In this document: piece by piece, positions 1 to 11,250 of the stretch
How the letters are laid out: each line of letters opens with the position of its first letter
Numbering within the stretch: the first letter of the stretch is position 1
NCBI RefSeq assembly: GCF_008831285.2
Contig: NC_045138.2
Location: forward strand, 6,973,205 to 7,037,204
Direction: 5' to 3'
Source of the DNA: Nymphaea colorata
Taxonomy: Eukaryota > Streptophyta > Magnoliopsida > Nymphaeales > Nymphaeaceae
DNA length: 64,000 nucleotides
Translations under genes and position numbers: made by a program
The notes under the pieces: model-generated
The model's input: only the letters and a program-made list of their open reading frames with translations
Databases searched by the model: none
Told to the model about the DNA's origin: nothing

Positions 1-451
1 CCAAGAACAAGCATGTCGGTAACAAGCATGACAACAGCCTAGAGATTGGACTTAGGTTCATATTTTCCTAATGATCCAGAATAATGGATCAGGGAGCATT
101 TAGTAATGAAAACACTTTTTTTTACCATATTCGATTAAATGAATTCAAAATCAGAGCAATATCATTAAATGTGTCCGATCCTTTGACCATATCCGTAAAA
201 TTAGGGGTGTCAATACCTGTCCAGAGATTTTTTTTTTTTTTTTAAATGGTGCTCGAGGAAGAGAGAGAGGCCTAATGACGTCTCTCATCTCTTTTAAAAT
301 ATAAATTCCAAAAAAAAAAAAAAAAGTGGAACCACCTGATGCAAAAAACCACCCTCGACAGCACCTTGCGAGGGTGAGGATGTCGCGACAGCGATCTTCA
401 CTGTTTAGTAGGTATCTAAAAGAACGGAAAAATAAAGTTCATAAGCTTATG
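1..451. other. Non-genic stretch
   Basis: I see no gene here. There is a T run near 227-243, an A run near 310-325 and a short AG-rich tract near 258-270. The small open frames have no recognisable similarity or coding character. Confidence 0.5.
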
Positions 452-457
452 AAAAAA
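452..457 (-). terminator. Pol III terminator of tRNA-Pro
   Basis: On the minus strand a run of six T lies seven bases past the 3' end of the tRNA-Pro gene. A T4 or longer run just downstream is the standard RNA polymerase III stop signal. Confidence 0.7.
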
Positions 458-463
458 TTAGGT

Positions 464-535
464 GGGGCGTTGCGAGAATCGAACTCGCGACCTCTCGCAC
501 CCGAAGCGAGAATCATACCACTAGACCAAACGCCC
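464..535 (-). tRNA. tRNA-Pro (anticodon CGG)
   Basis: Reads CCG proline codons. Read on the minus strand, a 7-bp acceptor stem GGGCGTT/AACGCCC closes perfectly and is followed by discriminator C. The anticodon arm is CTCGC-TTCGGGT-GCGAG with CGG at the anticodon position, and the T arm is GCGAG-TTCGATT-CTCGC. The D arm carries the TAGTGGTA sequence typical of plant nuclear tRNA-Pro. There is no intron, CCA is not encoded (as expected for a nuclear gene), and a T6 pol III terminator follows. It differs from the plastid trnP copy at 48028-48101, so it is a genuine nuclear gene. All stems pair, so I expect it to be functional. Confidence 0.95.
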
Positions 536-1149
536 GAACGTGTGATTAACCTGCAATGGTTTTAGTAACATAGGCTAACTTTGGAGCGACGTATTTATTC
601 CCTTCTACAGTGGAACATTTCATGTCCATTTCCAATTTTCCTTGTACACATTTTCCTAATATGCTAGGGAGAAAGGTGGCTGAACATAAATGTTTCATGA
701 CATGGAAACAGGTATTCTGAAAATTTTTGAAAAAGGTGTACAAACTTTCGCTATCATAAAATACACAACTTTTTAAACATTAATGGAAAATGTAACTAAA
801 CTTTGCACCATTTACAAAAAAAAAAAAAATTAAATGACTTTCATCAATTGAAGTGACTTGCTTGGAGGTTAGGCCCCTTACCTTTATTCTAATAAAATGG
901 ATATATACCAATACACCTTAACACTAGACAAAAACAAAGGATTGGCCCAACCCTTCACCAAAAAAATTAAAATGATACATAGCATAAAAACTATGCCTAT
1001 ACATTGAATTCAGCAAACTATTTATGAGTCAGCATGCTCTAGGTTAACTGTGACTTCTCCCTGTTTTACCAAAATCCTTTCCTAGAACCCACCAAAGAAC
1101 CCAAACCAGGTAGCATTTGTCCTTCTTCCTTCAAAAGTTTGTCGTGTTT
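536..1149. other. Non-genic stretch
   Basis: AT-rich DNA in which I see no supported gene. It holds an A run near 817-829 and no clear repeat structure. Confidence 0.5.
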
Positions 1150-1490
1150 TCTTCACTCAATTTTTAATTAGGGAGACTATAAAGTAATCTCCACCATATT
1201 CCTTATGAAATCTCAGAATGCGCTCCAACACCTCCATTTCTCCTTCATGGATCCTGCCCTTGTCCTAAATAATCACCATACAGCCCATAAGCCCATTAAC
1301 TGCATAACTGAGGCCAGCTATTTTCGGTCCGAGTCTGGTATGTGCTCTTACAATGTTAATTAATATTCCACTCCTATCTGAAACAATAGTGTCAATACTA
1401 TAAAGCCCAGTTTGCAGCCAAATTCTCAGTTTAAGATCAGTCTCTGGTGACCATTTAACGGAGGAAAAGCTATATATACAATTCCTCCAA
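1150..1490 (-). pseudogene. Possible RNase H-like remnant of a LINE
   Basis: On the minus strand a frame reads VKWSPETDLKLRIW, then SDRSGILINIVRAHTRLGPK, then AVNGLMGCMVII, a stop, and HKEYGGDYFIVSLIKN. The layout (W-P near the start, a D-x-x-G-x-L step, a Gly-rich A-x-x-G-L helix) resembles the RVT_3 RNase H domain found at the end of plant LINE polyproteins. The catalytic Asp and Glu residues are not clearly kept and at least two stops interrupt it, so it would be dead. The similarity is only impressionistic; unconstrained sequence is the alternative. Confidence 0.25.
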
Positions 1491-1808
1491 ACTTCTTTTT
1501 TGAACCTATTAATCCGAGGTTGGACACTGTCGTAAAAACAACTTTCATCAATAAAATCATTAGTTTGGCTAACATTAGTGAGATGAGAGAGAGAGGGAGA
1601 GAGAGGAGCGCCATGACTGTCCATTGTCTCAAATGGAGAGTTAACGAGAACCATCTGATGAAAAGATTGGACGGTTCAAAACCTTCTTTTCTTTTCTTTT
1701 TTTTGTTTCCCCTCCCCGACTGCCTCTCCCACCCCTCCCACCGCTGGCCCGCCTGCCAGCAGGCCCGCCATGGTTCCGCCTATCAGCATGGGGAATGGCA
1801 CCGGTGGA

Positions 1809-2205
1809 TAGGGATATCAAAGGATCATATTTGAATTAGATATTCACATATTCATATTTGAATTCGAATTTAAATAAAGAAAAGTCATATTTGAATCAGA
1901 ATCCAATTCCAATCTGATTTTTATATTCATATCTGAATCCAAATCCAAATTTTGAACTAGATTTTGTCAATTTTCAAAATTTAATAGCAAGATATTTGCC
2001 TAAAAATGAATCTGATTCAAATCCGAATCCGATCATATATTTATGCATATCCGAATTCAATCAAATGTCAGTTATTAAATCCAAATCTGATCTGTTTTCT
2101 TAATCAAATAATAATCTTTTTTCATATCCAATTTATTCAAAATGGTTTGGCCAAATATCCGATTGAAATCAGATCTACTAACATCCGGCATGGGTGTTGT
2201 AAATG
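1809..2205. repeat. Dispersed GGATTTGAAT-type element, copy 1
   Basis: The left end is TAGGGATATCAAAGG and the interior consists of degenerate repeats of ATATTTGAATTCGAAT / AATCCGAATCCGAT words. The right end is less clear, near AACATCCGGCATGGG. The same interior and a very similar left terminus occur at 63110-63560, and related interiors occur near 10860-11250 and 58485-58925. There is no coding capacity. I interpret it as a non-autonomous DNA-transposon-like element. Confidence 0.55.
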
Positions 2206-2814
2206 AACATCTTTAAACATTTATTGTGGTATACATATAAGTACCCCACCAGATATGAGTATTTTTAAACGAGTGTCTCTCTAGCCAATTTTTCTGGCTC
2301 TGCCACACCTCCAACCAATTTTGCCACCCCTCGACCATTTCACGGGCAAAATCATGTGTTTGGTCATGGGCACACATAGAAGCCACACATTCCTTCACCG
2401 CATTTTGATGATGTTCATGCTTGGGAAGCGCGTTCGTCTGAAATTGAGTTTCTTAAGTTTGACAAGAAGAGATTCCATACATGGGTTTTAAAAGCAGAAC
2501 AACATTTTATCTGTCAAGTCTGATGGAATTGAAGCAACGGAAATGGTGACCTTGTTCAACTCTGTATCTGCGCAGCAACATGCGGTTTGTAGCAGCAAGG
2601 GAGAGGCAGCTAGCAGATCCTATATTCAGAAAAGAAGTAGAGAAGAGGAAGAAGAAGATGATGCAGGATTCAACCAGTTTGCTTCTATAAGGCTTGACGG
2701 GTTTAATCCTTTTGGGATTAAACCTAGATTAAGCAGCGCTGGGAACTTTATACCAGCCTCATAGGTTTTCCGATTTTCTAGCTAACGGTGATCGTTTATT
2801 TTCGACGAGAGGGA

Positions 2815-2854
<40 letters not shown>

Positions 2855-3274
2855 TTGATAGACAAACACAAGATCTATTTTAAGACAATATAGGTTGTTT
2901 TACTTGGTTGAAAACTTATTATTCATTATTTATTCGCTTTTGTTCACAAAAAAAAAAAAAAAATTCTAAACCTACTTTCAGTTGTTGATTTTTTGGCTAA
3001 TAGCAATAATCTTTGGTACATTTCAAATTTAAGTGATTTAGAACCCGGCCTTTACTTAACCAACGTGTAGATCTGGTGTATCGGTTTCAATTTATTGGAA
3101 AGAAAAAATTATTTCTAAACCCAAAAGGAATAGCCAATTGTACGTGCAACTGAGTGCATGCATAGATATCCCTGCAGTTCAAGACTTAACTTTGTAGGAA
3201 TAACTCTTGGTTTTAACTTGGGACCTCTTTTCTAAAGTTGTACTCAGCAAAGGATTGCGTAAAAAATAAAATAA
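2206..3274. other. Non-genic stretch with a CT/CA microsatellite
   Basis: A (CT)n(CA)n tract lies at about 2812-2854 and an A run at about 2949-2963. A short plus-strand stretch near 2447-2510 reads KFDKKRFHTWVLKAEQHF, which faintly recalls the start of plant Ty3/gypsy gag but soon runs into a stop. I do not call a gene. Confidence 0.4.
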
Positions 3275-3467
3275 AATGAGACGAAGAAAAATTTCATGAG
3301 GCAGGCCGAATTAAGTTTCTAAATTTTGACTAGGGCCGAAATATCATTTTTTTAAATTTTTAAATAAAACAATTAAAAAATTTAAAAAATTACATGTAAA
3401 TTTTTTTAAAAAAATAAATTGAAGTAGGGTGAAGGCCTATGCAGGCCCTACATTGGCTCCGCCCTTG
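3275..3467. repeat. Dispersed GGGGCGGAGCC-type element, copy 1
   Basis: It has the same internal order as the copy at 4926-5118 but in the opposite orientation: a GAGGCAGGCCGAATTAAG block, a GGGCCGAAATATC block, an AT-rich centre with ACATGTAAATTT, then AGGCCCTACATTGGCTCCGC and CCTTG. The left end is eroded, with no clear inverted repeat. A further partial copy probably lies at about 3560-3680 (TTTTGACAAGAGCCGC then TTATATAATAAACGAAG). Confidence 0.6.
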
Positions 3468-4917
3468 GATAACTGTGTCTCATTTTGCTTTGCAATAAAA
3501 GTAAGGATAGTTTTGTCAGTTTGACAGTCTAACTCTAACCACATGCAAAATATGCACCACGAGGGAGCCCAATTATAGTTTTAAAATTTTGACAAGAGCC
3601 GCTTCAAAATTTTTATATAATAAACGAAGTTTTTAAAATTTTACCCAGAAGTTGTGCGCTCAAATAGAAAGTAACTTTCATTTGCACTTTTAAAAATATC
3701 AAAAAATTAAGCGGGGCTTTTATGATTTTTTTTCTTTCTTTTTCTTAGAAGATCATTTCATTGCTGCAAAGAGTTTTCTTAGTTCTGCTTTCACATTCAT
3801 AACTGCACCGAAGCTTTGGTACCACTTAATGAATTAGGAAGCAAAGCATCGTCTTCTCCATGCTTTCTTGAATCCTGAGAGGAATCTGAACCAGGCAGAA
3901 AGCGTGAGAGCAAGGCAAGCATCATCTTTCCAAATCTTAACAACTCGAAACCGGGCAGGAATCTGAACGGAACTCTGCAATATGAAGCACGAATTTTGCA
4001 GGATTAATGGCATACAGAATGCAATCCAAGTTGGCTTACTTCACCGAATGAAATGAACGGTCTCAAGTCAATTTGTATATTTTGAAGATGAATTGATCTG
4101 AAACCGTAGAGCCATTTGTTCCACCAGTTTGGTCCTCAACAAGATTAAGAAGAGGCAACAAGGAAGGTTTAACTTGAAATCCATGAATTTGAAGATGCGA
4201 GGTTTTCAAATTCATGGTATAATCCTCGCAACTTAGATTTGTGCATCTTTGAAACATAAGATTTCATATTTTTTGTTCAAAATCAAGAATATAAGATCCT
4301 AGGACCTAATATCCCAGATCTCAACCAAACCCAATATCACATTGAGAGATTACAATAGGTATCCTATTCAGTCAGATTTTGGAAATCTAATATCTTGGAG
4401 TTTTAAACGGCGAGGTTTTTCTCGGGTATAATACGGCAAGCTTGAAACAAATGGGAAAAATACAGTGAATTTTTAAAAAACTAAAAATAGAGAAAAATAA
4501 ACTAAGTGAGAAACTAATACGAGTTTTCAGTGACTCTCATATAGAACAAAGAGAAGATAAAGACTCCAATCTGCCTGGTCCAAATAGTAGCCAAGATGGC
4601 CAGCTGTGCATCTTTGCATCTCAAATGCAAGTTCAAGCCCAAGTAGGAGGTATCCATAATTCAATGGCCCAATTTAACCAGGACCCAGTGTTTGATTGGT
4701 AGAAAAATACAAAAAAAACTTAGCAAAAGTTAGGAAAAAACAGAATTCATCACATCCATTTTAAGTTGTGCCATCTAATTGGTACTTCTTGTCAAGGCCT
4801 GAAGATAAATCTGAAACAACAATGATGGATTGTGCCCCTTATCTTTACATGTGCACTAGTGATGTTCCTGGTGAAGATTCCTTCCTCTTTAGATATTTTA
4901 AATGTTGGTCCACCATG
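3468..4917. other. Non-genic stretch
   Basis: Apart from the partial element near 3560-3680 I see no gene, RNA or clear repeat. The small open frames here lack coding features. Confidence 0.45.
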
Positions 4918-5126
4918 GGTGTAAGCAGGCGCGGAGCCAAGGTAGGGTCCGCATGGGCCTTGGCCCCACCTCAAATTTAAAAAAAAAAAATTACATGTAA
5001 ATTTAAAAAAAATTCACTTGTTTTATATAAAAATTTTGAAAATGATATTTCGGTCCTAATCAAAATTTTAAAACTTTAATTCAGTCTGCCTCACAAAAAA
5101 ATTCTGACTCTGCCCCTGGTTGTAAG
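4918..5126. mobile_element. hAT-like MITE, GGGGCGGAGCC family, with TSD
   Basis: The element proper is 4926-5118. Its ends form an imperfect inverted repeat: CAGGCGCGGAGCCAAGG at left and, read in complement, CAGGGGCAGAGTCAGAA at right. It is flanked by 8-mers GGTGTAAG (4918-4925) and GTTGTAAG (5119-5126), matching at 7 of 8 positions. An 8-bp target duplication with CAGGGGCGGAGC-type ends is typical of non-autonomous hAT elements. The 193-bp AT-rich interior has no coding capacity. Confidence 0.75.
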
Positions 5127-5369
5127 AAAGTCATTTGCTAATGCATGGGCTATAGAGATTTTGGGCTGCCCCGTGGTTAGGATGCAGCTAATCCAAGATT
5201 CTGAAGGCCACTTAGATGATCGTTTGGAGAGGAAGCTAAATGAAGAATTGCAACTCTTTTCAGGAGGAAGGAAGCATGTGGAGGCAGAGATCTAGAATTC
5301 GATGACTACGGGAGGGTGACTGTAATATGGCCTTCTTCCAAGCCATTGCCCATGGGTAGGGTAGAACAC

Positions 5370-5766
5370 CAGCCGAGTCGAGTCAGAATTCATTCAGCTC
5401 GAGCTTAGCTTGACTAATGAAACTTCGAGCACGACAATAGCTCGTCAAAAGCAGTTCGAGCTCGACTCGGCAGTTACATGTTGAGCTCGAGCTCAACTCG
5501 ATTAAGGCTTGACAAACTTGAATGAACTTTTATGATAACTTATATATTTAATTAATGTCAATATACTAATTTTTTAATTAAAAAAACGAGTTGAATATTT
5601 AAAAAATTCTTACACATCATTTTCGAGCCAAGTCGAACTTTAACCGTTTGAGTTCAGTGAACTTGAACTCAACTCGATTATTTAAACAAATCGACTCATG
5701 AACTCGAGCTCGACTCATTAAGCAAATGACTCTGTCACGAGTCGAGCACTCGTTGTCCATGGGCGT
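5370..5766. repeat. Dispersed TCGAGC-type element, copy 1
   Basis: The interior is made of degenerate palindromic words such as GCTCGAGCTCGACTCG on both sides of an AT-rich centre (5520-5610). The right end, read in complement, is CCATGGACAACGAGTGCTCGA, similar to the terminus of the copy at 56850. No coding capacity. Confidence 0.55.
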
Positions 5767-6693
5767 AGATCTAAAAACTATATTCATGAAATTAAAGCAG
5801 ATGGTATCACTCTTAAGGACCAAGAAAGGACTTTGAAGGCCTGTTGCAACTTTTATGAGGAGGGAGATGGGTTTTTTTTTTTTCCATATGTTTAAGGTGG
5901 TCCCTTCGTTTCAAAGGAAGAGAATTCTTCTTGGCAGATGACCAAGTCAGAAGCAGGGGCGTAGATAGGTGGGGACTCCGTGGGTGTGGGCAACTTCATA
6001 AGTTCTTTTATTGGTTCTTATATATATAATTTAGTTTATTGTATATTGACTTGGCATGTGTTAGTTTTCGCAAAAGGTAGGCACATTTAGATTTAAACCA
6101 ACAACTGGAAAGACCTTCTCAACAGGGCCCCAGCTAGAAAATTTAAGTTGAGGTGCTCTAAATTTCTAATTCAAGATCGTCAATATCGTTAGGGCAGCAT
6201 TATATAATGAGCAAAAAATTGAATGCATCGATCTTAAAATTATATATATATATATATATGAAGAAGCATTTCTCCTTTTTTTGATACTTTTTTTCTTTAA
6301 TTTTTTGTGCATGTTAAATTGTAATTTTTATGAATGGATTGATGGGATATGAGACCCTCCTCCGCGTCTCAAGGGCCTTTTTGGAAACTTAGTTCCCCTG
6401 AATTTAATAGGTATTTTGCCTTTTAAAAAAAAAAATTTGGTAATTTTGGAAAAAAAAGTAACTTTTTTGTCATTTCCCTTTCGTCTTTTTATGTACAGGG
6501 GTCTTTAACTAATATTTTAAATATTAAACATGTAGTATGAGGGTCCAAACATATAACCTTATCCGATTAGTTATAATTATATTTTAAATAATTAACCTTA
6601 TCCGATAAAATCTAATTATAATATGACAGAGTGGCTAAGACAAATGTGAGCTGGTGGTGGGGAAATTGCTAAGGACTGAACATCAAGCAGGAC
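5767..6693. other. Non-genic stretch
   Basis: It contains a T run (5871-5882), a short (TA)n at about 6241-6259 and a possible fragment of the GGGGCGGAGCC family near 5957-5998. No gene seen. Confidence 0.4.
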
Positions 6694-6750
6694 TCTGACC
6701 GCAGCTTGGGCTCGGCCCAGCTACCCGAAACTTGGGCTCAAGGCTCTGTT

Positions 6751-6784
<34 letters not shown>

Positions 6785-6925
6785 CTTAATATAATTTAAT
6801 ATATAAATATACGTAATTATAATAATATAATAATGATAATAATAATAATAATGAGTCATTCGACCAATTGAAAGAGGCCCATAACCCAAGTTTAGGGTTT
6901 CGGCCTGGGCCAAAGTCAGGCTAGA
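6694..6925. repeat. Dispersed GGCCCGG-type element, copy 1
   Basis: CTTGGGCTCGGCCCAGC near the left end and GGTTTCGGCCTGGGCC near the right end flank an AT centre with a (TA)n microsatellite (about 6752-6781) and an (ATA)n tract. It has the same design as the better-bounded copy at 59141-59379, with degenerate ends. Confidence 0.5.
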
Positions 6926-6954
6926 TATCCAACCTGATGCACGACGCTAGTAAT

Positions 6955-7200
6955 TAAAGCTGCCCATTGGGTCGGAGCGCCGCCAGGTACTTGGTTCCTG
7001 CCCCGACTCGGGCTCGAGCTCGGGCCCAAGAAAATGGGACCCGGGCCGGTCTGGGTGGACCCGATTTGGACTCCATAATTGGTTTTAAATTTGTTTATAT
7101 ACATTATATATATATATATATATATATAATATTCTATATTTAAAAAAAATAAATTTAAACGAGTCGGGCTGGGCCAATGCCCAGACTTAGGAGGACCAAT
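6955..7200. repeat. Dispersed GGCCCGG-type element, copy 2
   Basis: The left part has GCCCATTGGGTCGGAGC and CTCGAGCTCGGGCCC. The right part has GGGCTGGGCCAATGCCCAG, complementing the left end. The centre has a (TA)n tract at about 7103-7129. It lies only 30 bp from copy 1, so the two may be nested or tandem insertions. Confidence 0.55.
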
Positions 7201-8084
7201 CCCACATAAAGTATATGTTTTCATATTAATACCTCATTTATTTAATTTTTTGCATGCTAACTGCCCCTTAAAACGTGTAATTTAAAGTGTTAGAATAAAA
7301 TTACTTAATATACAAGAATAAGAGACAAGCGTAACCTGCATGCTTTTTGATATGGCTAAATGAAATTATAATTGCATCAACTATTTTTTAAAATGTGGCT
7401 CCATTAAAAAAGAAAAAGAAAAAGAAAGAAGGATAATGGGATCGAAAAAGAAGAGATGCTTCCGAGATTGTAGTTAGTATTTAAACGGGTTGGATACGAG
7501 TCAGGTTTAGATCCATGCATGTCCACGTGCATCGCTAGATATCGGATGTATCTGATTATCAATTGGATCTTCGATCTATTTAGTTACATTTGGTTAATTT
7601 CATAACTGAATCAAAACTCCAGTTCCAATACGATTCAGAATCAATTGTAATCTGGCTTGGTTACATATCAATTTTGGACCTCATGCTAGTCGGATTCGAT
7701 TTTTCTTTTTCAAAATAAGATCCGAACATTAGCACCAACCTAATATGATTTGCACATAATTAATTGAGCTCGACAGAAACTGGATCCGACCCAAGTCTGA
7801 ACGATTCACATCCAGAATTGCAAATCACAAATAATTGGATTCAAAGCTAATACAAGAACCCGACTCGTCCACTTAGTCTTGCATTAGTTCCGAGGAGCAC
7901 GACCTCATGGGCATAGCTGGTGGATTCACGGACTGATGAAAGTCTGGTCATCAGCTCGATTCTCACGAGTTTCCTACTTTTATTGAATTGCAAATGATGG
8001 ATGTGATGCACTTAATTGATGAATTTCTTATTTTCCATCCAAACCCTGAGAGAGCCCTGAACATGGAAGGTAGGAAAGGGGCGA
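7201..8084. other. Non-genic stretch with a decayed repeat
   Basis: Around 7480-7830 there are words such as GGGTTGGATACGAGTCAGG and GGATTCGATTTTTC that look like a decayed copy of the GGATTTGAAT-type family. No gene seen. Confidence 0.4.
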
Positions 8085-8385
8085 TGGAGGTAAACTTGGG
8101 CATGGGGCCCAATTCGGCCCGATTTATTTTTTATATATTCTTTGTTTAACATTGATATACATTTTATTATTAAAAATATATTATATATTTAATTTTTTTT
8201 ATTTTATATTAAAAAAAATATATATTTTTTTTAACCAGCCCGAGCTTGAAAGTCGGTATTGGGTTGAGCCTGGACTCAATCTTCGGGTGTTGGCCGGGGC
8301 CAGACTCGAAAGTCGGGTATCAAGTCTGGCTCAAACTTGATTTTTGGATGTCGGGCTACTCCGATGCCCAGACATGGGCTTCAAC
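8085..8385. repeat. Dispersed GGCCCGG-type element, copy 3
   Basis: The left end TAAACTTGGGCATGGGGCCC and the right end CCGATGCCCAGACATG are inverted relative to each other. The interior has TCGGCCCGATTT, an AT-rich centre, and TCGGG/GGGCC words. No coding capacity and no convincing target duplication. Confidence 0.55.
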
Positions 8386-8989
8386 TTCTTCAAGGTACCT
8401 CCATACTCAATCTTGCATTTCAAAACCATATCTCCATTTTAGGTGAGATTCCATTGGGGAAGACCGGGTCGGACTCAAAATCAAACCCACAGAGATCTGG
8501 ATTGAAAACGGATTGATGTCCGACCCGATCCGTCTCACGGAAGCGTGACGTTGTCACAATCATTGTGTGGACCCCCAACAAAAAAACAAAGAACAGATGA
8601 AAAGTCAGATGCAAAATCAATCGATATTTTAAGGAAGACTTGACTTAAGGGGGGGGGGGAATATGTCAATTGTCATTTTATTTTATTCGTTTAGCTTAAA
8701 CCAAAGCCGATTGTTGCACTGAGTAATGATGCGATAAGGAGGTGTCTTATATATTGATGGTGGGAGCACGTCCATTTCTTTCTTTCAGATCCCCAGCAAA
8801 ATTTGTGGCCTCACAATAAGGCCATGTTTGTTAAACTAGATCAGAAGTTTGTGGAGGGAAACATGGATACGAGATCCAGATTTTCTCTTGTTTTAGGGAT
8901 CCATTGTTTGTTTAAATAGTGGGTCCAACAATATATGAGACCAAAAGTGAAGTCTGGAGTGATCTTTAGTCACCAAGATACAGTGGCAA
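8386..8989. other. Non-genic repeat-derived stretch
   Basis: There is a G run at about 8649-8659. The phrase CCATTGTTTGTTTAAA appears near 8901 and again near 9447, suggesting an older repeat into which the element at 8990-9130 was inserted. No gene seen. Confidence 0.4.
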
Positions 8990-9130
8990 GGTCAAGGCGG
9001 AGCTAAAAGGGGGCCGAATTAAAGATTTTAAATATCATTTTTCAAAAATTTTATATAAAACAAGTGAAAATTTTTAAAATTTATATTTAATTTAAAAAAA
9101 AATGAGGTGGGGCCAAGGCTTAAGCGGACT
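8990..9130. repeat. Dispersed GGGGCGGAGCC-type element, copy 3
   Basis: It shares AAGGCGGAGCTAAAAG, GGGGGCCGAATTAAAG, a TTTTATATAAAACAAGTG centre and GAGGTGGGGCCAAGGC with the copies at 3275 and 4926. The right end is worn. Confidence 0.5.
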
Positions 9131-9714
9131 CTATACATATAAATAAAACAACCAGCAGCGCTATGTCCTTGGGGTGCTCGCACATCTTTAGGGGCACCAA
9201 TACTTATAAATAAACAAACCCCTAAAGACACCAACATGAAAATTTAAAAAAAAAATGTGAAGATCCCCACTTTGTTTAAAGAGTGGACCTCACGTAGTGT
9301 GGATTTCGAATGAGCCTCGGATCAAAATTTCCCAACCTATCAAGCACCATCACAGGGTGCATTTTTTAAGCCAAGGATCTCAAACCTTTGGTGATTAGGG
9401 ACACCATGAATATCTGTAGACTTCACATTTTCACTTCTTATGGAAGTCCATTGTTTGTTTAAAGAGTAAGTCCTACAAAACAAGGATTTGAGATCTATGG
9501 GCAAACAAATCCACTATAAGGAGGTGTCCGGCAAAAAAAACACCAATACACTATTTCATAAATCTGTCCTAAAAAATGCAATAGATTCATAAAACACTAC
9601 AATATAGCCCTCTACGCCCCTTCTTGTCCTTTCTCCATTCTAATGGAAAAAAAAAATTACAGTCACCCATCAACGGAAGGCATGAACTTAGGAAACCTGG
9701 AGTCATGGGGCAGT

Positions 9715-9717
<3 letters not shown>
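9131..9717. other. Non-genic stretch
   Basis: This is the second half of the repeat-derived context described for 8386-8989. No gene, RNA or clear transposon end seen. Confidence 0.4.
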
Positions 9718-9748
<31 letters not shown>

Positions 9749-9787
9749 CCCCCACCCCAAAAAAAAAAGTTAATGCATCTTGCTACT

Positions 9788-9855
<68 letters not shown>

Positions 9856-9970
9856 CCCCTACCCCAAAAAAAAAAAGTTAATGCATCTTGCTACTGACTG
9901 CTTTTAATTAAAGTGTGACAAGTGTTGCTTTGACTGCTTTTAATTAAACTGTGACAAGTGTTGCTTTGAT
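9718..9970. repeat. Nested tandem duplications with (TA)n
   Basis: A block made of (TA)n, an ACCCC[CT]ACCCC phrase, an A run and GTTAATGCATCTTGCTACTG occurs twice (9718-9791 and 9792-9898). The second (TA)n is much longer, about 9791-9853. It is directly followed by a second tandem pair of about 37 bp with TGCTTTTAATTAAA and GTGACAAGTGTTGCTTTGA (about 9898-9970). Confidence 0.85.
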
Positions 9971-10755
9971 GAGGGTCATGTCTTTTTCCCTCGTTAATTA
10001 GAAAGCAAATTATCTATATATTTAAAACTTGGTTTTAGGCTTGTGATTTTACAGTAGCGTCTTCGATATTTATTATTTGTGATTTTCTAATGAACGCTAC
10101 TACGGGTTCAGTGCACTTTTCTATTTGAACTATGTTTTTACTTATTTTATCTATTTATAAATTCCAAACTTTTTTTCTTATGATATCTCTTATTTTTCGG
10201 TACTATAGTCATTTTCTTTGGGCTTTTATCACCTTAGTTTGTGCTTCGATTTATTGACTATCATATTAAAAAGTAATTGGTATTTGTCACTTTCATTGCC
10301 TTTGCATTTATTTTAATCAGCTATGGGAATTGTGTTCGTCATTTTGGTCTATATGTCCATTTTAGGCTTTAGCTAGAAGCTTCATAAAATGTGTCATTTT
10401 TATCATGTTTGTGTTTATTTTTATCATTTGTCCTTTTTCTTATCATGTTACCATAATCAAGGGTAAATACAGGCAATTATGAGCATGCATGAAAAATTTT
10501 TTTATGTTAATAAAATAAGAAATGTTGAACATGGGACAATATATTGCTCGTTTTTCTATTGTTGTATTTTTCTTCAATGATAATATAAGAGCTTTTAATA
10601 TAACAACTATGTCATCTTTTGAAGGTCATTTGACAGTCTCGGATCTCATATGCTATGTCGGATCTGATGGGGGATCCGAAGGCATCACAAAACGTTTGAT
10701 TTGAGATTCATAGATTAAGAGCCAAAATCCATTCCTCTCAGGTCCGACAAGTCGA

Positions 10756-10797
<42 letters not shown>

Positions 10798-10859
10798 GGA
10801 GAGAGACACTGAATGATATGGATGGCGTGAAATGTCATCGGATTATATTCGAATCATAA
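9971..10859. other. Non-genic stretch with TA/GA microsatellite
   Basis: A (TA)n(GA)n tract lies at about 10757-10806. Otherwise it is AT-rich with no recognisable gene. Confidence 0.45.
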
Positions 10860-11250
10860 TACTATTTAAGTAGCTGTTTTTTCATATGTCCAAGAAGAAC
10901 CTATATATACCATATCTGAATTTGGATTTGGATTTGAAAATCCAAATCCAATTTTAAGATTAGCAATATTGGAAACTGCTTAGATTTTTTAAATAGAACC
11001 CGGACTGCATTACAATGTTTCAAGATATTACAACTTTCAAAACTTATGGACATTAATTATATGATATTCATTTAAAACTATATCCAATTCAAATCTGAAT
11101 TTGAATTTGACCAGATATTTACTTGAATTTGAATCATAATCTAATCGGATGTCATTTCCTAAATCAAAATCTGATATGATTCCTTAATTAGATATCAATT
11201 TTTTTTTTTTCATAGCCAATCTTTTTTAATCAGTTCAGTCGGGTATTCCA
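10860..11250. repeat. Dispersed GGATTTGAAT-type element, copy 2
   Basis: Words such as GAATTTGGATTTGGATTTG and GAATTTGAATTTGACC lie on both sides of a less regular centre. Ends are approximate and no target duplication was found. Confidence 0.5.

Noticed and set aside
2543..2764. 73-codon frame starting MVTLFNSVSAQQ
   Set aside because: No recognisable domain, no gene context; acidic run comes from a GAA-rich stretch.
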